DNA of 64,000 nucleotides from an uncultured Clostridia bacterium (GTDB taxonomy: Bacteria; Bacillota; Clostridia; Oscillospirales; Ruminococcaceae), in assembly GCA_947631575.1 (NCBI GenBank), contig CANRLW010000001.1, positions 108,015-172,014 of the forward strand, written 5' to 3'. The notes under the pieces were generated by a model, which did not search any database, had not been told where the DNA came from, and saw only the letters and a program-made list of their open reading frames with translations. Below are positions 32,965 to 41,829 of the stretch, one piece after another (positions within the stretch are counted from its first letter, which is position 1; the number at the start of each line of letters is the position of its first letter). The position numbers and the translations under genes are program-made.

Positions 32965-33702
32965 TTAAATAACATTAGCCCATTTCAGCAGAAAATCGCG
33001 TTCTTCGAGCTTTTCGTGAGAGAGCCGCGCCGCCGCAATTATCGGCATCCACCTTTTGACATAGCTGATGTCAATCGAGCTTTTTTCGCAGAACATTTCC
33101 AGATATTTTTCCGCCGCGTCTTCTCCCCAGGACATACAGAGCGTCAGATAGCTCCACGCCGCGTCTCCCGAACCGTTTCCCTGTGATACCTGCGACCAGT
33201 CTATTATGTACGGAGAGCCGTCGTCTTTTATGATAATGTTTGACGGGCAAAAATCCCCGTGGCATATCTTGTCATGTTTCGGCATACCTTCGAGCCTTGC
33301 ATGAAGATGATAGCGCGTTGTTGCTTCAACGTCTGAGGCGCATATCTCGCGGTGGAGCTTATCTCTCAGCTTAATGAGCAGATTGTTGTTTTTAGAGTGA
33401 ACTTCTATCTGCAATTTTACCAGAAGTTCAAGATGCTCATCGCGTTTTTCGGGATATTCTTTCATAAGAGCCGAAAGCGTCTTACCCTCGATAAATTCCG
33501 AAACTATAGCCCACTGTCCGTTTATCTCGGTCACATCGAGTATTTTCGGGATCATAAGTCCCGTTTCTTCAACTCTCGATTGACTGAGAGCCTCATTTAA
33601 AACGTCTGATTTTGTAAAACCGTCTCCAAAGCATTTTACGCATTTGTCGCCGTCGCGGTATACGGTTTTCGCCTGTCTTGAGGCAATGATATTATTGTCC
33701 AT
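32965..33702 (-). CDS. Aminoglycoside phosphotransferase-fold kinase
   Basis: 245 residues of the APH/choline kinase-like family. Motifs: Brenner-type HGDFCPSNII (catalytic Asp), metal-binding IIDWSQ, and the family-typical IVSEFIEGKTLSAL. Similar to the TIGR02172 group found in anaerobes. The substrate is unknown; resistance function should not be assumed. ATG 33702 follows GGGGGTTG. It is the promoter-proximal gene of the operon, 13 bases before the ferredoxin-like gene, an unexpected partner for a hydrogenase. Confidence 0.85.
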   Translation of the reverse strand: MDNNIIASRQAKTVYRDGDKCVKCFGDGFTKSDVLNEALSQSRVEETGLMIPKILDVTEINGQWAIVSEFIEGKTLSALMKEYPEKRDEHLELLVKLQIEVHSKNNNLLIKLRDKLHREICASDVEATTRYHLHARLEGMPKHDKICHGDFCPSNIIIKDDGSPYIIDWSQVSQGNGSGDAAWSYLTLCMSWGEDAAEKYLEMFCEKSSIDISYVKRWMPIIAAARLSHEKLEERDFLLKWANVI

Positions 33703-33748
33703 ATACAACCCCCTGACTTTATTGCATTGTATCTTGTACACTTATAAT

Positions 33749-33777
33749 ATTATACAAAATTTTTTACGTTTCGTCAA
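33749..33777 (-). promoter_or_regulatory. Promoter for the kinase-ferredoxin-hydrogenase operon
   Basis: On the minus strand TTGACG (33777-33772), 17 bases, TATAAT (33754-33749). Confidence 0.75.
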
Positions 33778-33937
33778 TATGAAAATATATAAAATTTTTC
33801 TGTGCAATTTTGATTTACAAAATAACCGGAAACTTTTTTGCTTTTGATGCTCACAAAATGGTGTCTTATACACTCTTAATTATTAGTAACACGATTAGTC
33901 GTATGATGAAAGACCGTTATAATAAGGAGTTGGTTAT

Positions 33938-34135
33938 ATGATTTCGGGCGTCTTGGCAATTATTGAAACAGACAAGCAGCGAAATGAACTGTCAGAATTT
34001 TATAAGGAAAATAAAGCTCGTTTATACAAATTTGCATTTTCAAGGTTACATAATCGCGAATCTGCCGAAGACGCCTTACAAGAGGCTTTTTTGAATCAGG
34101 GTTATTACATTAAAGTATTATATGTTACGATTTGA
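33938..34135 (+). pseudogene. Truncated RNA polymerase sigma factor (region 2 only)
   Basis: The 65-residue frame begins after a good AAGGAG. It contains the start of sigma-70 region 2 (FYKENKARLYKFAFSRLHNRESAEDALQEAF), then loses similarity (LNQGYYIKVLYVTI) and stops. Regions 2.3-2.4 and 4 are absent and no continuation is visible in other frames before the next gene. It is probably the remnant of an ECF-type sigma factor. An AT-rich stretch to 34270 follows. Confidence 0.75.
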
Positions 34136-34208
34136 TTACAATTTTATTAAATTATATCAAGATAAATTACAATATGTTTACAATATACTTACAGTTTTGT
34201 AACTATAC

Positions 34209-34238
34209 TTGACTTTTATTTTCGGCTTTGTATATAAT
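34209..34238 (+). promoter_or_regulatory. Orphan promoter facing the 3' end of the XRE gene
   Basis: TTGACT (34209-34214), 18 bases, TATAAT (34233-34238). No plus-strand gene begins before 34857, so the RNA would be antisense to the XRE regulator gene. Confidence 0.45.
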
Positions 34239-34273
34239 GAAATTAAAGGAAAAAAACCAAACTGTATAAAAAG

Positions 34274-34606
34274 TTATCTGAACTCTATTATCTCCCGCAG
34301 GATACCGACCAGCTTTTTCTGTTCGTTCAGATCGAGCGACTGCACGAGAGCATACGCCTGGGCAGGATAGTTAGTTTTTACATCATTGCTCATATCAAGA
34401 TTTTCAAATAACCTGCTGAGCGGTATTCCCAAGCCCGATGAAATTTTTCCTATACTTTCTATAGTTGCGTTTTTTTCACCTCGTTCTACCTGACCGATGT
34501 ATGTCGGGTGAAGTCCGCAGCGTTCCGCAAGCTCCTCTTGACTCAACTTAATCTGCAAACGATAATTTCTTATCCTCTGTCCAATCTCTACCGCTGAATT
34601 TTTCAT
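34274..34606 (-). CDS. XRE-family helix-turn-helix transcriptional regulator
   Basis: 110 residues. The N-terminal HTH_3 domain (about residues 8-66) reads IGQRIRNYRLQIKLSQEELAE, HPTYIGQVERGEKNATIESI, with the recognition helix in the second run. A short C-terminal tail (LVQSLDLNEQKKLVGILREI) probably dimerises. It is divergent from the FemX-like gene. The shared 250-base region holds direct repeats over the plus-strand -10 box that are a candidate operator. Confidence 0.92.
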   Translation of the reverse strand: MKNSAVEIGQRIRNYRLQIKLSQEELAERCGLHPTYIGQVERGEKNATIESIGKISSGLGIPLSRLFENLDMSNDVKTNYPAQAYALVQSLDLNEQKKLVGILREIIEFR

Positions 34607-34676
34607 ATCATTACCGCCCTTTCAATATTGCTACAAATAAAGTATATAAATATTGAAAAAATAAATACAGAGCCTA

Positions 34677-34742
34677 TTGATATTTTTGTACAAGCGTGAT
34701 ATACTATAAATATGATTTGATAAAAAATAAATACTATAAATA
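34677..34742 (+). promoter_or_regulatory. Promoter with 12-bp direct repeats over and after the -10 box
   Basis: TTGATA (34677-34682), 17 bases, TATACT (34700-34705). ATACTATAAATA occurs at 34701-34712 and again at 34731-34742, exactly 30 bases apart (about three helical turns). The first copy covers the -10 box. Confidence 0.55.
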
Positions 34743-34856
34743 GAAAATATGCCGAATTTTATCCATGTTATTCTGCTTTTTCGATGACTAAAATGTTACG
34801 TTTTAATTTTGCTGCTTTATATTTTTACTAAATATTTACAATAAGGAGAAAAATTT

Positions 34857-35885
34857 ATGGAACTACTGGATCTTGCAAACAAAAGTCAATTGTCGGAATT
34901 TAATGAATTTGTCCGCAGACACGGCGAATTTATGCAGTCGCCGAGCTGGGGAAACGTAAAACGAGGCTGGCTTTGGGAGGGGATCATATCCCGTGGCGAT
35001 GATGAAAGTATAAGAGCGGTTTGCCTTGTACTTATCAAGAAAACACCGCTCATAAGCCTTATGTACGCACCGAGAGGATTTATCGGCAAATTTTCGGAAA
35101 GTGCATTCAATGATATCCTGGAGGGTACAAGGATACTTGCAAAGAAATACCGTTCGGTCGCATTCTTGTTTGATCCGCGTGTTTCCGAAGATGACGAGCC
35201 CGAATTTCTGAAAAAATACCGCACTGAAAATATAAGACCGATACAGCCCCGCGAAAACGTCATTCTTGATCTCGCCGCAACTTATGAAGAAACAGAACGC
35301 GGTTTCAAATCCGACTACAGAAATCGTATACATAAAGCGTTAAATCGCGGGGTAAGGTTAGAGATACACGATGAAGATGCCGTTGATGAGTTTTACGCGT
35401 TATACGAAGAAACAGGAAAACGCAACGGTTTTCCTGTCAGAGAAAAAGAATATTTTACGCAAATGTTTTCGGCTTTTGGAAATGACTGCAAAATATTTTT
35501 GTGCAGGAGCGAAGAGGGAGAACCGCTTTCCGCGGCAGTCGGATTATGTTTCGGAAACCGTTATACCTACGTCTACGGCGCAAGCAGTTCACAAAACCGG
35601 AACCTTTATCCCTGCTATCTTATGCAAAGTGAAATGATAAAGTATGCCATAGCGCATAATTGCAAAGAATATGATTTCGGCGGCATTCCGAATTATCATG
35701 ATGAAAATTCGGGCGGCTACAGACTTTGGCGTTTTAAACACGGATTCGGCGGAAAAGCTGTCGAATATGTCGGAGAATATTCGGTGGTCTATAGAAGATA
35801 CATCGCAGCAATACTGAAACAGTCCCAAAAAAGCCCGCTAATACGTTTGATTACAATTAAACTTACTAAACGGAGAAAGAGTTAA
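34857..35885 (+). CDS. FemABX-like peptidoglycan bridge aminoacyltransferase
   Basis: 342-residue Fem-type transferase (double GNAT fold) that adds amino acids from aminoacyl-tRNA to lipid II. Typical runs: GEFMQSPSWGNVKRGW at the start, YAPRGFIG, DYRNRIHKALNRGV, and YPCYLMQSEMIKYAIAHNCKEYDFGGIP near the C terminus. The amino acid added cannot be predicted. AAGGAG is 9 bases before the ATG. Its stop codon overlaps the stop of feoB on the other strand by four bases, without a terminator between. Confidence 0.9.
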   Translation: MELLDLANKSQLSEFNEFVRRHGEFMQSPSWGNVKRGWLWEGIISRGDDESIRAVCLVLIKKTPLISLMYAPRGFIGKFSESAFNDILEGTRILAKKYRSVAFLFDPRVSEDDEPEFLKKYRTENIRPIQPRENVILDLAATYEETERGFKSDYRNRIHKALNRGVRLEIHDEDAVDEFYALYEETGKRNGFPVREKEYFTQMFSAFGNDCKIFLCRSEEGEPLSAAVGLCFGNRYTYVYGASSSQNRNLYPCYLMQSEMIKYAIAHNCKEYDFGGIPNYHDENSGGYRLWRFKHGFGGKAVEYVGEYSVVYRRYIAAILKQSQKSPLIRLITIKLTKRRKS

Positions 35886-38230
35886 ACAAAAAGATATCCT
35901 ACCATTCTTACGATAAACGCCATAATCCATGCTATCGCGCATTGCCCGATAACAACGCCTACCGCCCATTTCCCGCCCAGCTCGCGCCTTACTGCGGATA
36001 TTGCCGCAACGCAAGGCGTGTAAAGCAGACAGAATACAAGTAGCGCCGCGGTATCGGCGGCAGAGAGCAGCGCGGTGAGATTAGCCGTACTTCCGAAAAG
36101 CACGTTTATTGAAGAAACAACGCTCTCCTTTGCCATAAATCCCGCTATAAGCGATGTGCATACTCTCCAGTCTCCAAATCCCAAAGGCTTGAAAACAGGG
36201 GCGATAAACCCCGCGATACCCGCTAACATACTGTTCTGAGAGTTTTCAACAAGAGTAAATTTATAGTCGAAATTCTGTAAAAACCATATGACTATTGCCG
36301 CTATGAAAATAACCGTAAACGCTCTCTGTAAAAAGTCCTTTGCCTTGTCCCAAAGCAACATCGCCACATTTTTCGCTCCGGGCATTCTATAGTTCGGAAG
36401 TTCCATTACAAACGGTACTGCCTCGCCTTTAAAAGCGGTGTTTCTTGATATAAGCGCCACAAGTATTCCCGTAAGTATACCGCCGAAATACAGCGCTATC
36501 ATTACAAATCCGGCACAGTCGGGGAAAAAAACCGAGGCGAAAAAACTGTATATCGGGAGTTTTGCCGAACAGCTCATAAACGGAGTAAGCATTATGGTCA
36601 TTTTTCTGTCACGTTCTGATGGGAGAGTGCGCGCCGCCATTATTCCGGGAACAGAACAGCCAAAGCCTATAAGCATAGGAACAATACTCCGCCCCGAAAG
36701 ACCTATTTTTCTAAGTAATTTATCCATTACAAATGCGACCCTCGCCATATAACCGCTGTCCTCAAGGAGCGATAAAAAGAAAAACAAAACCACTATGACA
36801 GGCAAAAAGCTGAGTATACTGCCTACTCCCGTAAAAACTCCGTCAATAACGAGCGAATGTAACACAGGATTTACGTTCATTATCGTAAGCGCCTCGTCCG
36901 TAAGCTCCGAGAGCTTGTCTATCCCTGTTTCGAGCAGGTCTTGTAAAAATGCTCCTATAACGTTGAACGTAAGGAAAAATATCGCCGACATGATAAGTAT
37001 AAACGCAGGTATCGCGGTAAATTTTCCCGTCAGTATCTTGTCGATCTTCTTGCTGCGTTCCTTTTCGCGGCTCTCGTGAGGCTTTACAACTGCGTCTTTT
37101 ACGAGCCTGTTTATAAAGTTGAACCTCATATCCGCGATAGCCGCACTTCTGTCAAGACCGCGCTCTTCTTCCATTTGCAGGACGATATGTTCTATCATTT
37201 CCTTTTCGTTCTGCGTCAGCCCCAGCGCGTTTTCTATGAGCTTGTCGCCCTCGACTACCTTGCTTGCGGCAAATCTCAGCGGTATTCCCGCTGTTATCGC
37301 GTGGTCCTCTATAAGCTCCATAATGCCGTGTAGACATCTATGTACTGCGCCGCCGTTGTCGTTTTTCCCGCAGAAGTCTATTCTTCCGGGCTTTTCCTGA
37401 TAATATGCAACGTGGAGCGCATGGCTTATAAGCTCGTCTATGCCCTCGTTCTTTGCCGCTGAAATAGGAACAACAGGAATGCCGAGCATATCTTCAAGTT
37501 CGTTTATATGCACCGATCCGCCGTTTTCGCGCATTTCGTCCATCATATTCAGCGCCAAAACCATCGGAACATCAAGCTCCATTAGCTGCATTGTAAGATA
37601 CAGGTTTCTTTCAATGTTCGTCGCGTCGACAATGTTTATAATGCCTTTTGGCTTTTCATTTATGATGAATTCGCGAGTTACAATTTCTTCGCTTGTGTAT
37701 GGCGACATCGAGTAAATTCCGGGAAGGTCCGTTACGAGAGTTTCGGGGTGATTTTTAATAGCGCCGTCTTTTCTGTCAACCGTAACTCCCGGAAAATTTC
37801 CGACATGCTGATTAGACCCTGTAAGTTGATTAAATAGCGTGGTCTTCCCGCAGTTCTGATTCCCCGCAAGAGCAAAGGTAAGCACAGTGCCTTTCGGAAG
37901 AGGATCTTCGGTTGCTTTGACATGGTATTTTCCGCCTTCTCCAAGACCGGGGTGGGCTTTTTTGCGTTTGGCTTCGTTTGAGAGAATGGGCGGTTTCTTT
38001 TCGCTCTTTATCGGTTCCGCAAGAATTTTTTCCGCGTCCGCCAGTCTTAAAGTCAGTTCGTATCCTTGGATCTGAAATTCTATCGGGTCGCCCATAGGCG
38101 CAAATTTTACAAGAGTTATCTCCGCTCCCGGAATAACTCCCATATCGAGAAAATGCTGCCTGAGAGAGCCTTCTCCTCCTGTCTTTGTTATAATGGCAGA
38201 CTCTCCGACAGAAAGGTCTTTTAAAGTCAT
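35882..38230 (-). CDS. feoB: Ferrous iron transporter, FeoA-FeoB fusion
   Basis: 782-residue Fe2+ importer. Residues 1-75 are a complete FeoA SH3-like domain (LSVGESAIITKTGGEG, FLDMGVIPGAEITLVKFAP). The FeoB G domain follows: G1 GNQNCGKTT (123-131), G3 DLPG (168-171), G4 NMMD (228-231). The membrane part has the Gate motifs with conserved Cys (GFGCSVPGIMAARTL, and the second gate PCVAAISAVRRE). FeoA is usually a separate gene; the fusion fixes a 1:1 ratio. A strong promoter and an iron-box-like palindrome lie just upstream. Confidence 0.95.
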   Translation of the reverse strand: MTLKDLSVGESAIITKTGGEGSLRQHFLDMGVIPGAEITLVKFAPMGDPIEFQIQGYELTLRLADAEKILAEPIKSEKKPPILSNEAKRKKAHPGLGEGGKYHVKATEDPLPKGTVLTFALAGNQNCGKTTLFNQLTGSNQHVGNFPGVTVDRKDGAIKNHPETLVTDLPGIYSMSPYTSEEIVTREFIINEKPKGIINIVDATNIERNLYLTMQLMELDVPMVLALNMMDEMRENGGSVHINELEDMLGIPVVPISAAKNEGIDELISHALHVAYYQEKPGRIDFCGKNDNGGAVHRCLHGIMELIEDHAITAGIPLRFAASKVVEGDKLIENALGLTQNEKEMIEHIVLQMEEERGLDRSAAIADMRFNFINRLVKDAVVKPHESREKERSKKIDKILTGKFTAIPAFILIMSAIFFLTFNVIGAFLQDLLETGIDKLSELTDEALTIMNVNPVLHSLVIDGVFTGVGSILSFLPVIVVLFFFLSLLEDSGYMARVAFVMDKLLRKIGLSGRSIVPMLIGFGCSVPGIMAARTLPSERDRKMTIMLTPFMSCSAKLPIYSFFASVFFPDCAGFVMIALYFGGILTGILVALISRNTAFKGEAVPFVMELPNYRMPGAKNVAMLLWDKAKDFLQRAFTVIFIAAIVIWFLQNFDYKFTLVENSQNSMLAGIAGFIAPVFKPLGFGDWRVCTSLIAGFMAKESVVSSINVLFGSTANLTALLSAADTAALLVFCLLYTPCVAAISAVRRELGGKWAVGVVIGQCAIAWIMAFIVRMVGYLFV

Positions 38231-38249
38231 ATTTATGTCATCTCCGATG

Positions 38250-38263
38250 TTAGGTATATCTAA
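38250..38263 (-). promoter_or_regulatory. DtxR/IdeR-like iron box in the feoAB leader
   Basis: TTAGGTATATCTAA is near-palindromic and resembles the core of DtxR-family boxes (TTAGG...CTAA). It lies just downstream of the predicted start site, where a repressor would block transcription when iron is plentiful. Confidence 0.55.
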
Positions 38264-38275
38264 TTATGCATACAT

Positions 38276-38304
38276 ATTATACATTCAATTTTCCGTTTTG
38301 TCAA
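38276..38304 (-). promoter_or_regulatory. Promoter for feoAB
   Basis: On the minus strand TTGACA (38304-38299), 17 bases, TATAAT (38281-38276). Confidence 0.85.
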
Positions 38305-38405
38305 TACTGAAATGTTTACGGTTTTTTACAACCTGTTGTTTGTTTATTGTACAATCTGTTTTAAACAGGCATTATCAAAAGCCCGAAACTTATGTATATT
38401 CATTC

Positions 38406-38434
38406 TTGACAAAAACAAAAAAACATAGTATAAT
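38406..38434 (+). promoter_or_regulatory. Promoter for the clostripain-family gene
   Basis: TTGACA (38406-38411), 17 bases, TATAAT (38429-38434), about 30 bases before the ATG. Confidence 0.9.
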
Positions 38435-38462
38435 AAATCCATATAATGTATGGGAGGCATTT

Positions 38463-40811
38463 ATGGACAGAAACAACAGACCTCATTCGAGAAATAAAAC
38501 CGTCAGCGGTCAGAGCAGCGGCGTTCATCGCAGAGGAAACGGGCTCGGAACAGGCAGAGTAGGTTCTCACAATTACAGTTCGTCTTCGGGCAGTTCGGGA
38601 AATTCAAGCAGAAGATCTTATTCGGGCGGCGTGACAAGAGGAGCGGCAATAGGCGGCGGCAGCGGCATTATAGTCGTTATAATTGTCCTTGTGTTGCTGT
38701 TAAATAACGGCGTTTGCGGAAACCTGTTCGGCAGTTTTCTGGGCGGCGGCAACAGTGACGGCGGCATAATTAACGATTATGGCAATAATAACAATAATTA
38801 CGGCGGTAATAACGGCGGCAGCGTAAACAATAACGTTGCGGCAGGCTCGCGCGCTAAAAGAACGCAGATACTCGGTTCTAAAAAAGACGTCGTTACGCTT
38901 ATGGTTTATATGTGCGGAACTGACCTTGAAAGCAAATACGGAATGGCATCTGCAGATATGAACGAAATGCTTTCGGCAAGCAAGAATTTTGGCGACAATT
39001 TTAACGTTATCGTCTACACTGGTGGCTGTAAGAACTGGAAAACTTCGGGCATCAGCACTTCTAAAAATCAGTTCTACTCCATTAAAAACGGGAAAATGAA
39101 ACTCTTGAAAGAAGAAAGCAGTCGGTCTATGACAAACCCAAACACGCTTTCCGATTTCATAAAGTATTGCGCGTCAAATTATCCAGCAAACAGAAACGAA
39201 CTTATTTTGTGGGATCACGGCGGAGGATCAGTCAGCGGTTACGGATATGACGAGAAATATTCTGGCTCTATGGATCTTGCGGGAATAGACAAGGCGCTGA
39301 AAGCGGGAGGAGTTTCCTTCGACTTTATAGGCTTTGACGCTTGCCTTATGGCAACAGCGGAAAACGCCCTAATGCTCGATAAATATGCCGATTATCTAAT
39401 AGCCTCCGAAGAAACAGAACCCGGCATAGGCTGGTATTATACAAACTGGCTCGGAAATTTTGCGAAAAACACTTCGATGTCTACGCTTGAGATAGGAAAG
39501 AAAGTCGCGGACGATTTCGTTTCAAAATGCTCTAGCGAGTGCCGCGGACAAAAAACCACGCTTTCCGTAATTGACCTTGCGGAGTTTTCAAACACCGTTC
39601 CCGAAAAACTTGTAGACTTTTCAAGGTCGATAAGCGGAAAGATTACTTCAAACGATTATAAATCCGTTTCCGATGCGCGTTATAACACGAGAGAATTTGC
39701 GACTAGCTCAAAGATAGACCAGATAGACCTTGTTGATTTCGCGGAAAAAATGAACAATTCCGAGGGTAGCGCCCTTAGCTCTGCGCTCAGGAATGCTGTA
39801 AAGTACAATCGTACCTCGTCGAATATGACGAACGCTTATGGCGTTTCGATCTATTTCCCATATAAGAGAACGTCGTATGTCGACGATGCCTGCGACACCT
39901 ATGAGCTTATAGGAATGGACAGCGAATATGCGGAGTGCATAAAGCAATTTGCTCAAATGGAAACTAGCGGACAGATCGCCGCCGGAGGAACTTCCTCGCC
40001 GATATCTTCATTGTTCGGACTCAGCAGCCCTACCGGCTCATCGGGAAGTTCCGATATAATCAGCGGTCTATTAAGTGCATTTTTGGGTTCGGGAAGGTCC
40101 ATAGACGGACTTGACAGCACGAATACCGACTTTATGCAGGGTCAGGATATAAATGAAACCGCTCAGTATCTTGCAAATAATTATCTTGACGCAAGCAAAC
40201 TTGTCTGGAAAAAGACCGACGGAAAATATATTCTTTCGCTTTCTGAAGAACAGTGGTCACTCGTTCATGCTCTCGATATGAATATGTTCTATTTTGACGG
40301 AGAGGGCTATGTTGATATGGGCATAGACAATGTGTTCACTTTCAATGACGACGGGGATCTTGTAGCCGATACCGAGAAAAACTGGGTCGCAATAAACGGA
40401 CAACCTGTGGCGTATTATCATACGGACTCAATCGAAAATTCAGACGGAACATATACCGATATGGGTTATGTCCCCGCAATGCTAAATGGTTCGCGCGTAA
40501 ATCTCATAATAGTTTTCGAGGGAAATGACGCTTATATAGCGGGAGCGGACTATGATTATACCGATGAGACCGAAACGGTTGCAAAAAGCCTTACACAGCT
40601 TAACGTCGGCGACAAGCTCGATTTCATCTGCGACTTTTATTCTACGGATATGACATATCAGGACAGCTATTATCTCGGCGAGCAGATGACCGTAACCGAT
40701 AATATGGAGATAACGAATGTCATTGTCGGAGATAACGAAGTAAGAATAACTTATCTGTTTACCGACATCTATAATCAGGAATACTGGTCAGAGGCGATAA
40801 TAGTAAGATAA
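38463..40811 (+). CDS. Clostripain family (C11) cysteine protease, membrane anchored
   Basis: 782-residue protein. A Ser/Gly/Arg-rich cytoplasmic N terminus (1-65) is followed by one transmembrane helix (68-81, GIIVVIIVLVLLL), a Gly/Asn linker, and the C11 caspase-like domain (about 140-490). The catalytic dyad is His252 (LWDHGGG) and Cys294 (FDACLMA). The remaining C-terminal half is Asp/Tyr-rich beta-type sequence of unknown fold. C11 proteases cleave after basic residues. ATG 38463 follows GGGAGG; the longer frame lacks a site. It is probably displayed outside the cell (type II topology). Confidence 0.93.
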   Translation: MDRNNRPHSRNKTVSGQSSGVHRRGNGLGTGRVGSHNYSSSSGSSGNSSRRSYSGGVTRGAAIGGGSGIIVVIIVLVLLLNNGVCGNLFGSFLGGGNSDGGIINDYGNNNNNYGGNNGGSVNNNVAAGSRAKRTQILGSKKDVVTLMVYMCGTDLESKYGMASADMNEMLSASKNFGDNFNVIVYTGGCKNWKTSGISTSKNQFYSIKNGKMKLLKEESSRSMTNPNTLSDFIKYCASNYPANRNELILWDHGGGSVSGYGYDEKYSGSMDLAGIDKALKAGGVSFDFIGFDACLMATAENALMLDKYADYLIASEETEPGIGWYYTNWLGNFAKNTSMSTLEIGKKVADDFVSKCSSECRGQKTTLSVIDLAEFSNTVPEKLVDFSRSISGKITSNDYKSVSDARYNTREFATSSKIDQIDLVDFAEKMNNSEGSALSSALRNAVKYNRTSSNMTNAYGVSIYFPYKRTSYVDDACDTYELIGMDSEYAECIKQFAQMETSGQIAAGGTSSPISSLFGLSSPTGSSGSSDIISGLLSAFLGSGRSIDGLDSTNTDFMQGQDINETAQYLANNYLDASKLVWKKTDGKYILSLSEEQWSLVHALDMNMFYFDGEGYVDMGIDNVFTFNDDGDLVADTEKNWVAINGQPVAYYHTDSIENSDGTYTDMGYVPAMLNGSRVNLIIVFEGNDAYIAGADYDYTDETETVAKSLTQLNVGDKLDFICDFYSTDMTYQDSYYLGEQMTVTDNMEITNVIVGDNEVRITYLFTDIYNQEYWSEAIIVR

Positions 40812-40818
40812 CAGTTTA

Positions 40819-40850
40819 AAAGCACGGGCAAAATGCTCGTGCTTTTTTTC
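40819..40850 (+). terminator. Terminator after the C11 protease gene
   Basis: AAAGCACGGGCA pairs with TGCTCGTGCTTT (one G-T pair), followed by TTTTT. Confidence 0.9.
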
Positions 40851-41056
40851 TTTTTCGGACATTCTTATACTTATTAAAAAACCACTTGATTTTTCTTCGC
40901 TTTTGTGTTACAATATAATGTGTTCTTTTGCGATTTGGTATAATAAAGAATAACAAAAAACAACAATTTGTATATAAACTCGTCTTTCAGTCTGTTGAGA
41001 AAGCTTATGAATAATCCTGTCCTTTTTGAGTATAATTCTAAAAAAGGGGTGGGATC

Positions 41057-41782
41057 ATGAGTAAAAAACACGTCAAATCAAACTATAAAGCCGAAGAGAG
41101 TGAAAACAACGAGGCGCCGATAAACGAACAGCAAAGCAATGTTCTTAGCGACTTCGGGATAACTTCCGCGGAAAACGCTCCGCACAATATCCATTGTTTG
41201 TCCATAATCGGGCAGATAGAGGGGCATTATGAACTTCCTCAGAATACCAAATCCACGAAATACGAGCATATAATTCCGGCACTCGCGATGTTCGAGCAGG
41301 ATACTACAGTAGAAGGTCTGCTGATAGTTTTGAATACGGTCGGGGGAGATGTTGAGGCAGGACTTGCTATAGCGGAACTTATCGCAGGCATGAGCAAGCC
41401 TACTGTTTCAATAGTTTTGGGCGGCGGACATTCTATCGGCGTTCCGCTCGCGGTTTCCGCAAAGCAGAGCTTTATTGTGCCGAGCGCGACAATGACCATA
41501 CATCCCGTGAGAATGAACGGAATGATGCTCGGAGTTCCGCAGACAATGCGTTATTTTGAAAAAATGCAGGAGAGAATAACGGATTTTGTCGCAAGAAACA
41601 GCAAAATAAAACCCGAACGCTTTACGGAGCTTATGATGGAGCGCGACGAGCTTGTGTTAGATATAGGAACGGTGCTCGACGGAAAAGCGGCTGTGGCAGA
41701 GGGGCTTATTGATAAGCTCGGTTCATTGTCCGATGCTATAAACAGCCTGTATAAGCAAATAGAAAAACGCAAGAACAAATAG
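41057..41782 (+). CDS. tepA: ClpP-class serine protease TepA
   Basis: 241-residue ClpP/crotonase-fold protease of the TepA (YmfB) group. A polar N-terminal extension (1-45) precedes the core. Catalytic Ser lies in LGGGHSIGVPLAVS, His in MTIHPVRMNG. LNTVGGDVEAGLAIAELI is the family's oxyanion region. TepA was named for an effect on protein export in B. subtilis. AAGGGGTGGGATC is a strong ribosome binding site. As in B. subtilis, it sits near ftsK/spoIIIE; here uppP is between them. Confidence 0.9.
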   Translation: MSKKHVKSNYKAEESENNEAPINEQQSNVLSDFGITSAENAPHNIHCLSIIGQIEGHYELPQNTKSTKYEHIIPALAMFEQDTTVEGLLIVLNTVGGDVEAGLAIAELIAGMSKPTVSIVLGGGHSIGVPLAVSAKQSFIVPSATMTIHPVRMNGMMLGVPQTMRYFEKMQERITDFVARNSKIKPERFTELMMERDELVLDIGTVLDGKAAVAEGLIDKLGSLSDAINSLYKQIEKRKNK

Positions 41783-41787
41783 CAGAA

Positions 41788-41811
41788 AAGTCCCCCATTC
41801 CGGGGGGACTT
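41788..41811 (+). terminator. Hairpin between tepA and uppP
   Basis: AAGTCCCCC and GGGGGACTT form a strong stem, but no T-run follows. It may be an RNA-stability hairpin rather than a full terminator. Confidence 0.45.
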
Positions 41812-41829
41812 AAATGACGGAGGATTAAA

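Noticed and set aside
32182..33186. 334-codon open frame on the plus strand
   Set aside because: Antisense to the hydrogenase, ferredoxin-like and kinase genes, all with recognisable motifs.
32965..33702. An aminoglycoside resistance gene
   Set aside because: The APH fold is shared by many metabolic kinases. The operon context is a hydrogenase, not a resistance element.
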